DNA of 20,278 nt from Apostichopus californicus (GCA_020650975.1 JAIPMN010011641.1:1-20278); one strand, 5' to 3'; positions 9,682 through 18,203 are shown, counted from the stretch's first letter. A program made the numbers and translations. Notes: a model not told the origin generated them from the sequence alone.

Positions 9682-10410
9682 CAGTAATTGCACATTGGAA
9701 AATTATGTTTCTGTGCAGTATGAAATTTAAACTTTTTTCCACCAAAAGTAAGTGTTGAAGTAAAACATGTCACAGAATCATAAATAAGCAGCTAAGCCAA
9801 CTGTAATGTCTATATAAACAATTGAAAATAAAAACATCTGCCAAAATACCTACGAAGATAGCTTGGCTTCTGTTACATCATGGCTCCTATATTACTAGGC
9901 CTATACTATATAGAGTAGCTAGGTGTGCGCGAGTCCTAAGCCTGTACAACTTTGTGCGAAAAAATATTGCTATTACTCCATTACACTATCTAAATCAAAA
10001 CGGTTGTAAGAGCATCTATCTTCCAAAAAATCATAGCAGCAACATCAAACTTGTCTCAAACTCCTTAAATTGAGATCCACAGCCGATCCAGACACAGCTT
10101 GTGAATCCACTGCCTACCTAAGACCAGTTTTCACAATTAATTTTCATTGAGATTGGTCAATGGTCATAGTAAAAAATCTAACTAGACGAACTGTTAAGTT
10201 TCGTAAACGGCGCTTGGTCATTTCCCCAACGAAACTACAGCACGTTGAAGCCCACGCAGATATGTTCGAGTTGTCAGTTTTGAGTTTAAGATTCTACGAT
10301 GCCCATTAGCTTATTTCCAATTGCAAACAACCTCCTAAATCGTATGAGGCGTAATGTACATGTTATCTGATAGGCTGGTTGGTGGGAGAATCGGCAGAGT
10401 ATAAACCAAG

Positions 10411-10850
10411 ATTCCCACAATTTGGCGTCTGGTCACTCTAAAAGGACCTTTGAACTCCACAAAAAACAATATGCTTCTTGTGCGGACCATGACACAACTA
10501 CATACCAAATATGAGATTTGTCCAAAGCTTCCCTTCTTGAGATACCGTGTTTACAAGGTTTTCGAATTTTGACCCCTAGTTACCCCAAATGAAGTTTGGC
10601 CTCCACAAAAAAACAATAGGCTCCTTCATCCTAATGTTGTCCTCCTTCACACAAAATACGAGATTGATCTAAGCTCTTTTTTTGAGATACATGGTGTTTA
10701 CAAGGTTTTCACAATTTTAACCCTGGTGACCCCAAATGACCTTAGACCTCGACATAAAACAATAGGCTGTTACTCCTAAATGTGAATTTCTTATACACGA
10801 AATATGAGATTTGTCCAAGCTTCCTTTTTGAGATGTCTTGTTTACAAGCG
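10411..10850 (+). repeat. Three ~147-bp core repeat units in element B
   Basis: Units are about 10411-10557, 10558-10706 and 10707-10850 (147, 149 and 144 bases). Shared landmarks are a TTTTGACCCC-like start, CACAAAAAACAATAGGCT, ATATGAGATTTGTCCAAGCT and a GTGTTTACAAGG end. The units are well diverged from each other. Confidence 0.85.
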
Positions 10851-10857
10851 AGGCATC

Positions 10858-10975
10858 ACACACACGCACCCACCTACACACACACACCCATACACACACA
10901 CACCCCGTAGAAACTCTGGCAAGGTCGACCAGGGGTTAAACTCCTTTTGATTTGATTTGATACACACACACACTC
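10858..10975 (+). repeat. CA-rich microsatellite of element B
   Basis: Two (CA)n-rich blocks (10858-10905 and 10962-10975) flank a 55-base spacer containing GGCAAGGTCGACCAGG and TTTGATTTGATTTGAT. The same position after the core repeats holds (CA)n in every related element in the window. Confidence 0.85.
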
Positions 10976-11051
10976 ATCCATCAGCATAACTGCATCTATG
11001 CTATCATCGAAACCAACAATGGTATCATCGAAAACAACATAGTGCTCAAGG

Positions 11052-11070
11052 TTCCTTGCTTTGTAAGGAA
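11052..11070 (+). other. 3' terminal hairpin of element B
   Basis: TTCCTT and AAGGAA pair across a 7-base loop. This is the counterpart of the hairpins at 6898-6911 and 12792-12816, and marks the 3' end of the element family. Confidence 0.6.
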
Positions 11071-11089
11071 TATTTACAAGGGAGCAGCA

Positions 11090-11745
11090 CTGTCTTAAAA
11101 TTGTTATGTGGTTCGATGTACACACACAATATTATTGCCAAAAATATCACAAATCAACTGTTGGTCCTTTTGAGAACCTGTTGAGGACCAGGTGTCTGCT
11201 ATCAGCAAGAGTTGGCTTGTTTTACAGAACTCACAGAATCATCCTAACTGTACTTATTAAGAATTTTAACAAAACCAAACGAACCTTGATCTCTAATAAC
11301 TTCGCACATCAAGGTTGCAGAGGAGTCAACTTATGGACAATTTAGATTGGAAGATGGCCACGAAACTTCAAATAATCAACTTGAAAGAAATTAATACAGG
11401 TCACTGGAGGTCAACCTGAGGTCAAAGGTCACCCAAATGCAGGTCGACTATTGGATTACTATAGCATAACTCCCAACCTTGATGGACATTTGGTTCTCAA
11501 GTTATTGCAAAAATACTAGTTTTGACCCCTAATTGACTCTTGTTGACCTTGGATCATATTACCGTTGTTTGGAAACCAGTGTCATTCACAACTTGTCCCA
11601 ATATATCAGCCATGTCAGACTTCTTGACTAGAAGTTGTTGCACAACTTAGCATAAGTTGGGAGTTTTTTGCACATAAGCAACCTTGAATGACCTTGGATG
11701 ACCTCATGGTTTTATCAAAAATGTTCCCCATCATGATGTGCACTA
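11090..11745 (+). mobile_element. Element E4a: truncated copy of the E1-type element
   Basis: The copy begins near AATTGTTATGTGGTTCGATG, with ATGTACACACACAAT at 11116. It carries the ATAACTTCGCAC block (11299), the AGGTCA cluster (11398-11431) and CAAGTTATTGCAAAAATACT (11499-11518). It breaks off before any (CA)n or hairpin and is followed directly by a second copy about 655 bases downstream. Confidence 0.65.
11398..11431 (+). promoter_or_regulatory. AGGTCA cluster, spacing 4-5-1, copy 2
   Basis: Perfect AGGTCA half-sites lie at 11398, 11408, 11419 and 11426, with spacers of 4, 5 and 1 bases, as in E1. A TGACCT-n4-TGACCT pair (DR4 on the opposite strand) follows at 11689-11704. Receptor binding is inference from the motif. 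Confidence 0.5.
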
Positions 11746-11862
11746 TGTCCTAAACTTGTTACTTGCTCCAATGTACACACACAATGTTATTGCTAAAAAG
11801 GTATCAAAACCAACCTTTGGCCCCTCATACATTGAGAACCTGACCTGTCCCTTTGAAGCGGG

Positions 11863-12109
11863 AGTTGGTTTCCTCTATATAGTACACAGAGCTCTATCTT
11901 ATATCAAAATATTGACAAACTTTTTTCTTTGCCCCATATCTCCCAAAATGAGCATATTTATCAAGATTTGACCTTATGACTAGAGTTGGTTTCCTCTGTA
12001 TAGCACACAGAGCTCAATCTTATATCAAAATTCAAAATATTGACAAACTTTTTTTCTTTGCCCCATATCTCCCAAATGAGCATATTTTTCAAGATTTGAC
12101 CTTTTGACC
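11863..12109 (+). repeat. Tandem duplication of ~120 bp inside E4b
   Basis: Copies at 11863-11980 and 11984-12109 share AGTTGGTTTCCTCT, CACACAGAGCTC and TTTCTTTGCCCCATATCTCC, and end ATTTGACCTTNTGAC. The second copy has an extra TTCAAAA. Confidence 0.9.
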
Positions 12110-12332
12110 TCACAGTATGATGTAGTTTGACACACTGCTTCAAAAAAGCAACATGACAAGTCTGTACGACCATCCTAACCACATGTACTTAACAAAACCA
12201 AACAAAACCTTGACCTCTGATAACTTCGCACAGGAAGGTCGCACAGGGTCAACCCATGAACAATATTGATCAGAAGGTACCTTTGAGATCCGAATATTGC
12301 TACGAAAATTCAAATAAAAAAGAAACTAATAT

Positions 12333-12366
12333 AGGTCACTGGAGGTCAACCTGAGGTCAAAGGTCA
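12333..12366 (+). promoter_or_regulatory. AGGTCA cluster, spacing 4-5-1, copy 3
   Basis: Perfect half-sites lie at 12333, 12343, 12354 and 12361, again 4, 5 and 1 bases apart. A TGACCT-TTGG-TGACCT pair (spacing 4, opposite strand) is at 12618-12633 in the same element. Confidence 0.5.
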
Positions 12367-12791
12367 CCCAGATGCGAGTTGACTGTTTGGATTACAATAG
12401 CATAACTCCCAACCTTGACGGACATTTTGGTCTCAAGTTATTGCAAAAATACTAGTTTTTGACCCCTAATTGACCTTTGTTGACCTTTGATCACATGACC
12501 GTTAGGTTTGGAAACGATCCCTTTCCCCATTCACAACTACTCCCAAAATATCAACCATGTAGGACCCTGTCAATGGGAGTTATTGCTTTTTTAATGTTTT
12601 GGTTTTTGGCCGCTAACTGACCTTTGGTGACCTTTACAGGCACCAAAAACAATAGGGCACACCTTCTAACTATGGCCGATCTGTATCCCAAGTTTGAGTT
12701 TAGTCCAACTTTCCCTTGTTGAGTTACAGCAAGTGTCACAGATGCACACACGGACATACACACACACACACACACAATCACCATCGCATAG

Positions 12792-12816
12792 ATTCCTTGA
12801 GCCTTTGGCAAGGAAT
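12792..12816 (+). other. 3' terminal hairpin of element E4b
   Basis: The outer stem ATTCCTT / AAGGAAT (7 bp) and the inner stem GCC / GGC with a TTT loop are separated by a 2-base bulge (GA). An A-run follows. This is the best-preserved version of the family's terminal stem-loop. Confidence 0.7.
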
Positions 12817-12829
12817 AAAAAATCAAGTT

Positions 12830-13690
12830 TTGATTAGACTTTAAATTGAATTTACAAAACAGTTACCAGAACAAGTCACACCACTTAAGATGCAATAATT
12901 TAAGACTACTTTATTGTCTACCCCTAGCCCTTATAGCTCACGCTAACTAATTACAGCACTTCCTAATCCTAAGTGAACCCTCATAAGATAAACAATACAC
13001 ATTAACAATACAAATTGTATTTTGTGTCATTGCAAGAGAGAAATTGCATTCTGAATGACTATACAAACACCTCGGTACATAGGTGGCATCACTGTTGGAG
13101 TTGTTGTCCTGTTTGTGTGTATTGTTTTATTGTTCTCTGGGGGTCTGTTTCATCTAATATCTTTCATATGTATTTTATTCCTTTGTTTCTGTCTCCCTTT
13201 CAGCTGTCCAGCTCTCGTGACAATAGCCTGGTTCCTTCGGAGCTATGTGGAATGTTCGAGCCATGCTAAGATCCGAGGTTTCGAATCAGTATTATCAGTA
13301 GCCAGTTCGTTAAGTATAAAGTCAAATGTTCTTTTATAGTTTAGGCAAGTCCGAGTCCTTTTTCTTTTAATATTGTGGGCGTATTTCCCCGTTAGTTTGA
13401 ATCCCTTTAAATTATCACTCTAAAAACATTAAAAGGTTTGGAACACGGTGTTTGCGTCGGACGATATTATCGCCGCACACCGCGGGCTTATTCTTGTATT
13501 TGTGGCTCGGGGTGGCTTCGATTTGGGTTGAATTTTCCCTGAGGCAACGCCTACGTATTGTACATTTAGGACTCGTAATTATACGCCACGGACTTCGCAG
13601 GTACGCCTCATTATTATTTATGTAAATTATAAGCTGAGATTTATGTGGATTTGTAAATAAATGTCGTTAATTAAATATTGGTGAAGTATT
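12830..13690. other. Non-coding stretch, no gene supported
   Basis: Two overlapping plus-strand frames at 13015-13339 encode hydrophobic residues (GGITVGVVVLFVCIVLLF at about 13082-13137), followed by a pyrimidine-rich tract ending CCCTTTCAG at 13203. This could be a membrane-segment exon plus an acceptor, but no matching donor or family resemblance is seen. Confidence 0.4.
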
Positions 13691-13718
13691 AATTGATCAC
13701 CTTTCTACATTATTATTG

Positions 13719-13971
13719 GAGGTCACTGCGATGACCTCAAGTATTATTTAATTTGGTTTGTAGACACCTGCCCAAGGTGGGCATCGGTTTTGTATTAAAT
13801 GTATTGGTAGCACAAAATTCAATTTATTTGTTCGTGTTTTATTGGTTCAGGTTGTGTTAACTTGTAGTTGCCCCACTTTCATCCTGACATAGGGTGGCTG
13901 ACAGCGACCCGATTGAACCCACAGCCGCTCGGCTAGTTACAACCCCGTCAGGGGCGCTACAATCCCACAAA
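13719..13971. repeat. Inverted-repeat-rich segment, possible solo-LTR or tRNA-related remnant
   Basis: It contains two hairpins: GAGGTCA / TGACCTC (13719-13738, 6-base loop) and TGCCCA / TGGGCA (13769-13783). Near its right end is TGGCTGACAGCGACC (13895-13909), which resembles a retrotransposon primer-binding site starting TGG. On the minus strand, 13911-13935 reads tRNA-like A-box (TAGCCGAGCGG) and B-box (GGTTCAATC) motifs only 5 bases apart, too close for a real tRNA. The identity of this segment is unresolved. Confidence 0.3.
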
Positions 13972-14617
13972 GTTCCAGCAAGTAAAGACTACAAATATCC
14001 TATTGGGTAGCTCTAGTTTGACTTGCATAAATCACAATGCAACTACTATACATTTGTAGTTAAACATAGCATGTGAAGTTAGGAAACAAGCAAAGCTGTG
14101 TTATACCACAATACTATGGTAAGCATGTAGACAGACAACTTAGGCCTACAATTGATATGCCATTTTGTCCCAAATTGAATTCACTGATGCACAAGTTGTA
14201 CATTAATACTACAAGTAGGCCTATTGTTAAATGTTCAGGGTCATAATGGCCAGGACAAAAATTTTACATCTGTTCAAAAACACAAAGGAGTCATTTCTCC
14301 TTGCAGGCACACAGTGTAGAGTCTATATCTATAGCTTTTGAAACTGGCTGTATAAAGTTTGCACTGAAGTTTTCTGAACTCTGCCAGAATTTGTAAAATC
14401 ACAGTAAAAGTTGTACTTTACACAAATTTTCGCATCCACTAGTACCAAATTTACCGTTACTACAGCAACTAAAAATTTCATAGTTGTTTGAAAAGACAAT
14501 GGAGTCAGTTTTGTTTAGCTAAGATCTCTCACGTATACTACACACGGTGTGTGTACACTGAAACCAAATTTTGAAATATGATTTATATGATTTTTATCAT
14601 AATCCTGCTGTACTTAC
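13972..14617. other. Putative intron sequence downstream of the beta-propeller exon
   Basis: This is an AT-rich stretch with no repeat structure or coding frame that I can recognise. It lies just 3' (minus strand) of a strong splice donor at 14612-14617. Confidence 0.5.
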
Positions 14618-15389
14618 CATACTGTACTCCCTCACTTCACCAGTGACGTCTATTGTTAACAACCTGTTTACATCAACAATCCTGATTCTATGAGATTCAT
14701 CAACATCAAATGACATCAGTTGTTGACTGTCAGAGAGAGAGTAAACAACAACATGGAGGTCATCCCATAAAATATAAACCAGACCACTAACAGTGATACT
14801 GTATGCCTCTGAGTAGCCTGGTGATTTATACTCATGTACAATATTTCCCTCCATGTTGTATCTAATAGCTCTCCGATGGTCTGTAGATATAAACAGATTA
14901 TCTCCATAAACTGTTATATCTACAGGATATCTTTCTAATCCTTCCAAAGTGATTGTCTTGATTTTATTTAAACTAAAATCAAACACAATCACCTCGTTAG
15001 AAGACAAACCAATAAATATCTCTCCCTCTCTGACAGTCATACACTTGGCTAGTCCATCGTGTAATAGGTTGACTGTGTGTAATGGTTCACTGTCGTCTGC
15101 CTCAATATAATAAACCTGAACGAGATCACCGTGCACAGTAACTATACGTGAATCATCCAAGAATGACACACAGCGATACCGCCATCTTGGATGATCGAAT
15201 AGTTTAGTCCACAACTGAGTCATTAATGGCGACGAAGAATCAGGATCATTTAACGTAAACAGGTCTATGAATGATGTATCTGTCCTGAGGTTGTATCCGC
15301 ACACTGCCAGCTTGTTACCGCGTACAGCCATATCACTGACATACCAGCCACTATCTGTTGTACATCTTGGTATGGTAACGCTACGTACA
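14618..15389 (-). CDS. Exon encoding a beta-propeller domain (about six blades)
   Basis: The strongest host coding region: 257 codons open between good splice sites. On the minus strand the acceptor is TTTTTTGTCTTCCCATTGCAG just before 15389 (phase 2), and the donor is ATG/GTAAGT at 14618/14617 (phase 0). The upstream ATG at 15433 would lie in the intron, so it is probably not the start. The product shows repeated ~40-residue beta-blade patterns: VSDMAVRGNKLAVCGYN, CVSFLDDSRIVTVHGDLVQV, CMTVREGEIFIGLSSNEVIV, VDITVYGDNLFISTDHRRAI, SITVSGLVYILWDDLHVVVY and RIVDVNRLLTIDVTGEVREY. This resembles WD40/NHL-type propellers, which are binding platforms without catalysis. No WD dipeptide signature is regular, so the subfamily is open. 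The exact function is unknown. It may be spliced to the death-fold exon at 9005. Confidence 0.75.
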
Positions 15390-16393
15390 CTGCAATGGGA
15401 AGACAAAAAAGTGCAAATACAGGTCAATCGCAAGCTTGCGTCTCCATGGTAACAAGTAATTTTAGCGTAAATATTGGCTAATAAAGATCAGGTTCACGAA
15501 GTAAACAACGGATGGAAAAAGGATGGTACTTTCGAATGCTACGTACGTAGAGACACTATAACTCTATTATAATATTTTGTTTCCTTTTACTTGTGGGAGG
15601 GCAGTATACTGATCTACTGGAAAGGTCTGTAAAGGAAATTATTAGCTGACAGTGGAAGAAAAAATTATGTGAAGATAGGCTTAAAATCCATTAAAAACAA
15701 GGGAAAATTTCTCCGTTCTGGTTAGGGCACGCATATCTTAAGCTATATATGGGGCGTTTGGAAGATATATAGGCCTATATACTTATCTATATACTTATCT
15801 CAATGTCTAATCGAAAAAAAATATTATTTTGGAGTTTCTGGTGATCGGATGGTCATGGATATATACGATGAATTGCGGTGAATAGGCCTAAAAGATCGTA
15901 CGCACCCGAAAAAAAATAGTTGCATTAGCACGTACTAATTTCCGATAAAAGGCAGAAGGGGAATGGAGTACATTTTTGCACAAATGTGGGCCTAGCTATA
16001 ATATAGTACGTCAGATCGTACTACTGATCGAGCGAATAATGTGCACAACATAACCACTATATATATTGTCGCCAATAGTCAAATTATTACATATTCAGGA
16101 ACAATTACGTTATGCAATTTTTTTTGTGGGTATTAATTTTAGAAATAACATAAAATACAATGAGTTGCTTTGGCAAAATGTCTGCAATGTTTGAAAAGCT
16201 GACGGCTCTTCGCACATTTCATATTTTTTAGCAGATTGGGAGCATATAGCTTGTGTGGGATTCATAATTTTGATAGGACGTGTTGATTTAGAAGGGAAAA
16301 ACAACATTTTTGGGATGGCTCGTACAAAGCATGGAGAATTTGGACTCATTTGTGATAATTATGATGAAGCGATGCTTGCATGGTTGTGCTTAC
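15390..16393. other. Non-coding stretch, intron or intergenic
   Basis: No convincing exon is visible. A short direct repeat (TATATACTTATC twice, about 15777-15801) is the only structure noticed. Minus-strand open frames around 16110-16349 show no domain pattern. Confidence 0.5.
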
Positions 16394-16519
16394 ATTAATG
16401 TTAAATTTTCCCTTTATCTCTTTACCGGATAAATTGCAGTAAACTTTATAGCTATTTTCAAAAAAGCAGCACGTGAAGGGACCGACTATAGACAGTAAGA
16501 GTATGATGACGAGAAACAT
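16394..16519 (-). CDS. Candidate first exon with a signal peptide
   Basis: A minus-strand ATG at 16519 opens 42 codons, starting MFLVIILLLSIVGPFTCC, a typical signal peptide with a short hydrophobic core and small residues before the likely cleavage site. The sequence continues FFENSYKVYCNLSGKEIKGK to a good splice donor (AAT/GTAAGC, phase 0) at 16394/16393. If real, it would start a secreted or membrane protein, possibly with a Cys-bearing extracellular domain. An in-frame ATG 14 codons upstream (16561) is also available. The donor phase (0) does not match the phase-2 acceptor of the beta-propeller exon, so it is not its immediate upstream exon. A chance frame is quite possible. Confidence 0.3.
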
Positions 16520-16877
16520 ATCCTCGACAATTCGTTCCAAATGGAATCGTAGGTATAGCAAATTGGACCAGTTCCAATGAAATATTAAAGCTTCCGCACA
16601 GAACTATTGCAAATATTCATGAAAAGAAATTGAGAACGAAAGTGGCTTCACTACAGTATTCATTTAAACTGAGCGAATATAGTAAAGGATCAAACGTAGA
16701 CAGTCGCGACCTTTGGCAGGCTAATATTCGGGGCTTTTTTAAAGCCATAGTTCCATTCACCAACATATGTCACTTACTCTGATTACAAATTAAACCATGG
16801 CGTGAAAACTTGTGAAAGTGGTGGCGCTCTATCAAATTACCTGGAAGCAAATACGCTCAAGACGCAACTGACAATAC

Positions 16878-17340
16878 AAACATGCCAAATATGAAAGGAC
16901 ACAAATATGGCCACCTATACTTATGTACGTGTCCTATGCCCCACACACTACTTCGTTACATTACTTTTAACATCAATAGGGCACATACACAGCCAATTGA
17001 CTATCAGACTATCATGTAAGACATATAGTCTAACATACAGTTCCTGAGATTTTCTTGCTTCCAAAAAATTACATTAAGCCCCGCCTACCATCCATATCAA
17101 TTAATTTCAACAGTTTCATAACGTGAACACTTACGTATATGCTAACAATATAAACAGGCCAAATATGAAAGAAAATATGTGTAGCTGTCAAAATATGGCC
17201 ATTTTAAGATTTTTACATTACCCACTCATAAATATGTATGACTCATGACATTACTTCAAAGGCAATAGGGCACATCTACAGCTGATTGGGTATCAGACTA
17301 TCACATATGATATGAATCCAACATATGGTTCCTGTGCTAT
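16878..17340 (+). repeat. Diverged ~289-bp tandem units related to those in E1
   Basis: Starts CAATAGGGCACAT at 16974 and 17263 are 289 bases apart, each followed by TATCAGACTATCA and a CATA-GGTTCCTG-like end. Shared blocks also include GCCAAATATGAAAG (16884 / 17158). CATTTTAA, CCCACTCATAAATAT and CAATAGGG also occur in order in the E1 300-bp units, so this is probably an older member of that family. No terminal hairpin was found. Confidence 0.65.
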
Positions 17341-17448
17341 GCAACATTACGCAATTATCACACCATAGGTTGCTTATGTTGTAGCATGGGATCTAAAATC
17401 GGTGGAAATCATTCAGAACATACATCGTAGATCTACTGGTCATTTTGA

Positions 17449-17484
17449 GGGGCGGGAGGGCGGGAGGGCGGGGGGGGGGGTGGG
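17449..17484 (+). other. G-quadruplex-like G-tract cluster
   Basis: At least six runs of three or more G are separated by single bases (C, A, C, A, C), followed by an 11-G run, T and GGG. This fits the canonical G4 pattern with one-base loops on the plus strand. Confidence 0.6.
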
Positions 17485-17613
17485 CTATTTGAGAAGAGGG
17501 TTTCTAGTTGAAAATACTGCTGTTGTGCAAAATGTCTACACAAGTTATATCCTTCTCTCCCAATTTATAAATTGGGGTCAGTTGTTGATTTATTTTGTAT
17601 CTCTGTTTACCAG

Positions 17614-18000
17614 TTGAAGATGATGATGATTTAAATTCTATCTGTCACATTCTAACATCCAAGTATGGACATAACCGTTGGATACACATTTTTATGACAC
17701 TTATACGCAGGATATGGCTGGTTACTTACCAAGGAGATACAATGGTGGCCATGTTTTATAGATTGGTGAGAACTAATTGAGAGGACAAAAGACGAAGCTT
17801 CTTCTTTATCTGTTGGAAATGATGATGAATTTAATTTTTCAAAGTTAGTAAACAAGTCCATGAATGAAAGCAAAAACAATTATGATGAAGATGATGATAC
17901 AAAAGACTCCTTACAATATTCGCCTCTCTTGAATGATCAAATTGACATTTTAATTGGTGGTATACATTGGACGTGTTTGACGAAATTACAGAGACATTGA
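17614..18000 (+). other. Weak candidate exon(s) encoding acidic stretches
   Basis: A good acceptor (TTTTGTATCTCTGTTTACCAG) precedes 17614. The frame reads 50 codons from EDDDDLNSICHILTSKYGH to a GTGAGA donor at 17766. A second open frame, 17770-18000, encodes an Asp/Ser/Asn-rich stretch (ASSLSVGNDDEFNFSKLVNK, then NNYDEDDDTKDSLQYSPLL) and ends in TGA. Both are acidic, partly because of GAT repeats, and no domain is recognised. They may be exons of an unidentified plus-strand gene, a decayed gene, or chance frames. Confidence 0.2.
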
Positions 18001-18160
18001 TTAGTGGATGAAGTAAGATTACGTTTCTATTACTTAGTTGACCTTTTGAAGCATATCGTCCATTATAAACTATCATATATTTTACGAAACATCTGTCATT
18101 TCTATAGGCTACCGTATTAGTACACGTCAATTGTCAAGTCGTTAGTAATATGTCTCAGGG

Positions 18161-18203
18161 ATTCCCCGATGTTGCGCAATAGTATTGCGCAATCCTGGGG
18201 AAT
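18161..18203. repeat. Nested palindrome / strong hairpin
   Basis: The inner 10-bp arms TTGCGCAATA (18172-18181) and TATTGCGCAA (18183-18192) are perfect complements around a single G. The outer arms ATTCCCC (18161-18167) and GGGGAAT (18197-18203) pair perfectly, leaving a 4x4 internal loop. The left flank forms GGGATTCCCC (18158-18167), a match to the NF-kB consensus. Function unknown. Confidence 0.85.

Larger units (their letters stand above)
9682..11071 (+). mobile_element. Element B: long non-coding HINE-like element
   Basis: Element B is a direct-oriented, diverged copy of A without the E1 insertion. It starts near AGTAATTGCACATTGG. A unique 5' part of about 700 bases is followed by three ~147-bp core units (10411-10850), CA-rich microsatellite (10858-10975) and two ATCATCGAAA motifs (11003, 11022). 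It closes with a terminal hairpin, TTCCTT-gctttgt-AAGGAA (11052-11070). The variable number of core repeats (two in A, three in B), the microsatellite and the closing stem-loop resemble non-autonomous Helentrons and mollusc pearl elements. No transposase or helicase is encoded, so it would depend on an autonomous partner elsewhere. Ends are approximate, especially the 5' one. Confidence 0.7.
11750..12816 (+). mobile_element. Element E4b: full 3' copy of the E1-type element
   Basis: The copy starts like E4a (ATGTACACACACAAT at 11771). It contains an internal tandem duplication (11863-12109), the ATAACTTCGCAC block (12221), the AGGTCA cluster, CAAGTTATTGCAAAAATACT, the GGCACCAAAAACAATAGGGC junction, a (CA)n tract (12746-12776) and GCATAGATTCC. 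It closes with the strongest terminal hairpin in the window (12792-12816). Unlike E1, it lacks the 300-bp units. Minus-strand open frames in it (12551-12826 and 11961-12182) come from repeat sequence and are not genes. Confidence 0.7.

Noticed and set aside
10717..11125. Minus-strand frames rich in VCVCV repeats
   Set aside because: They are direct translations of the CA-rich microsatellite of element B.
6868..12776. CRISPR-like array suggested by repeated blocks
   Set aside because: Units are ~120-300 bases, tandem and diverged, without short repeats separated by unique spacers. The sequence is eukaryotic.
12551..12826. 91-codon minus-strand frame
   Set aside because: It is made of element E4b sequence, and its Cys/Val run is translated from the (CA)n microsatellite.
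13055..13339. Membrane-protein exon with GGITVGVVVLFVCIVLLF
   Set aside because: One hydrophobic run in a T-rich stretch is weak evidence. No proper donor follows it and a TGA precedes the ATG in frame.
13911..13935. tRNA gene on the minus strand suggested by A-box and B-box motifs
   Set aside because: The boxes are only 5 bases apart and the T-arm bases do not pair, so no cloverleaf can form.
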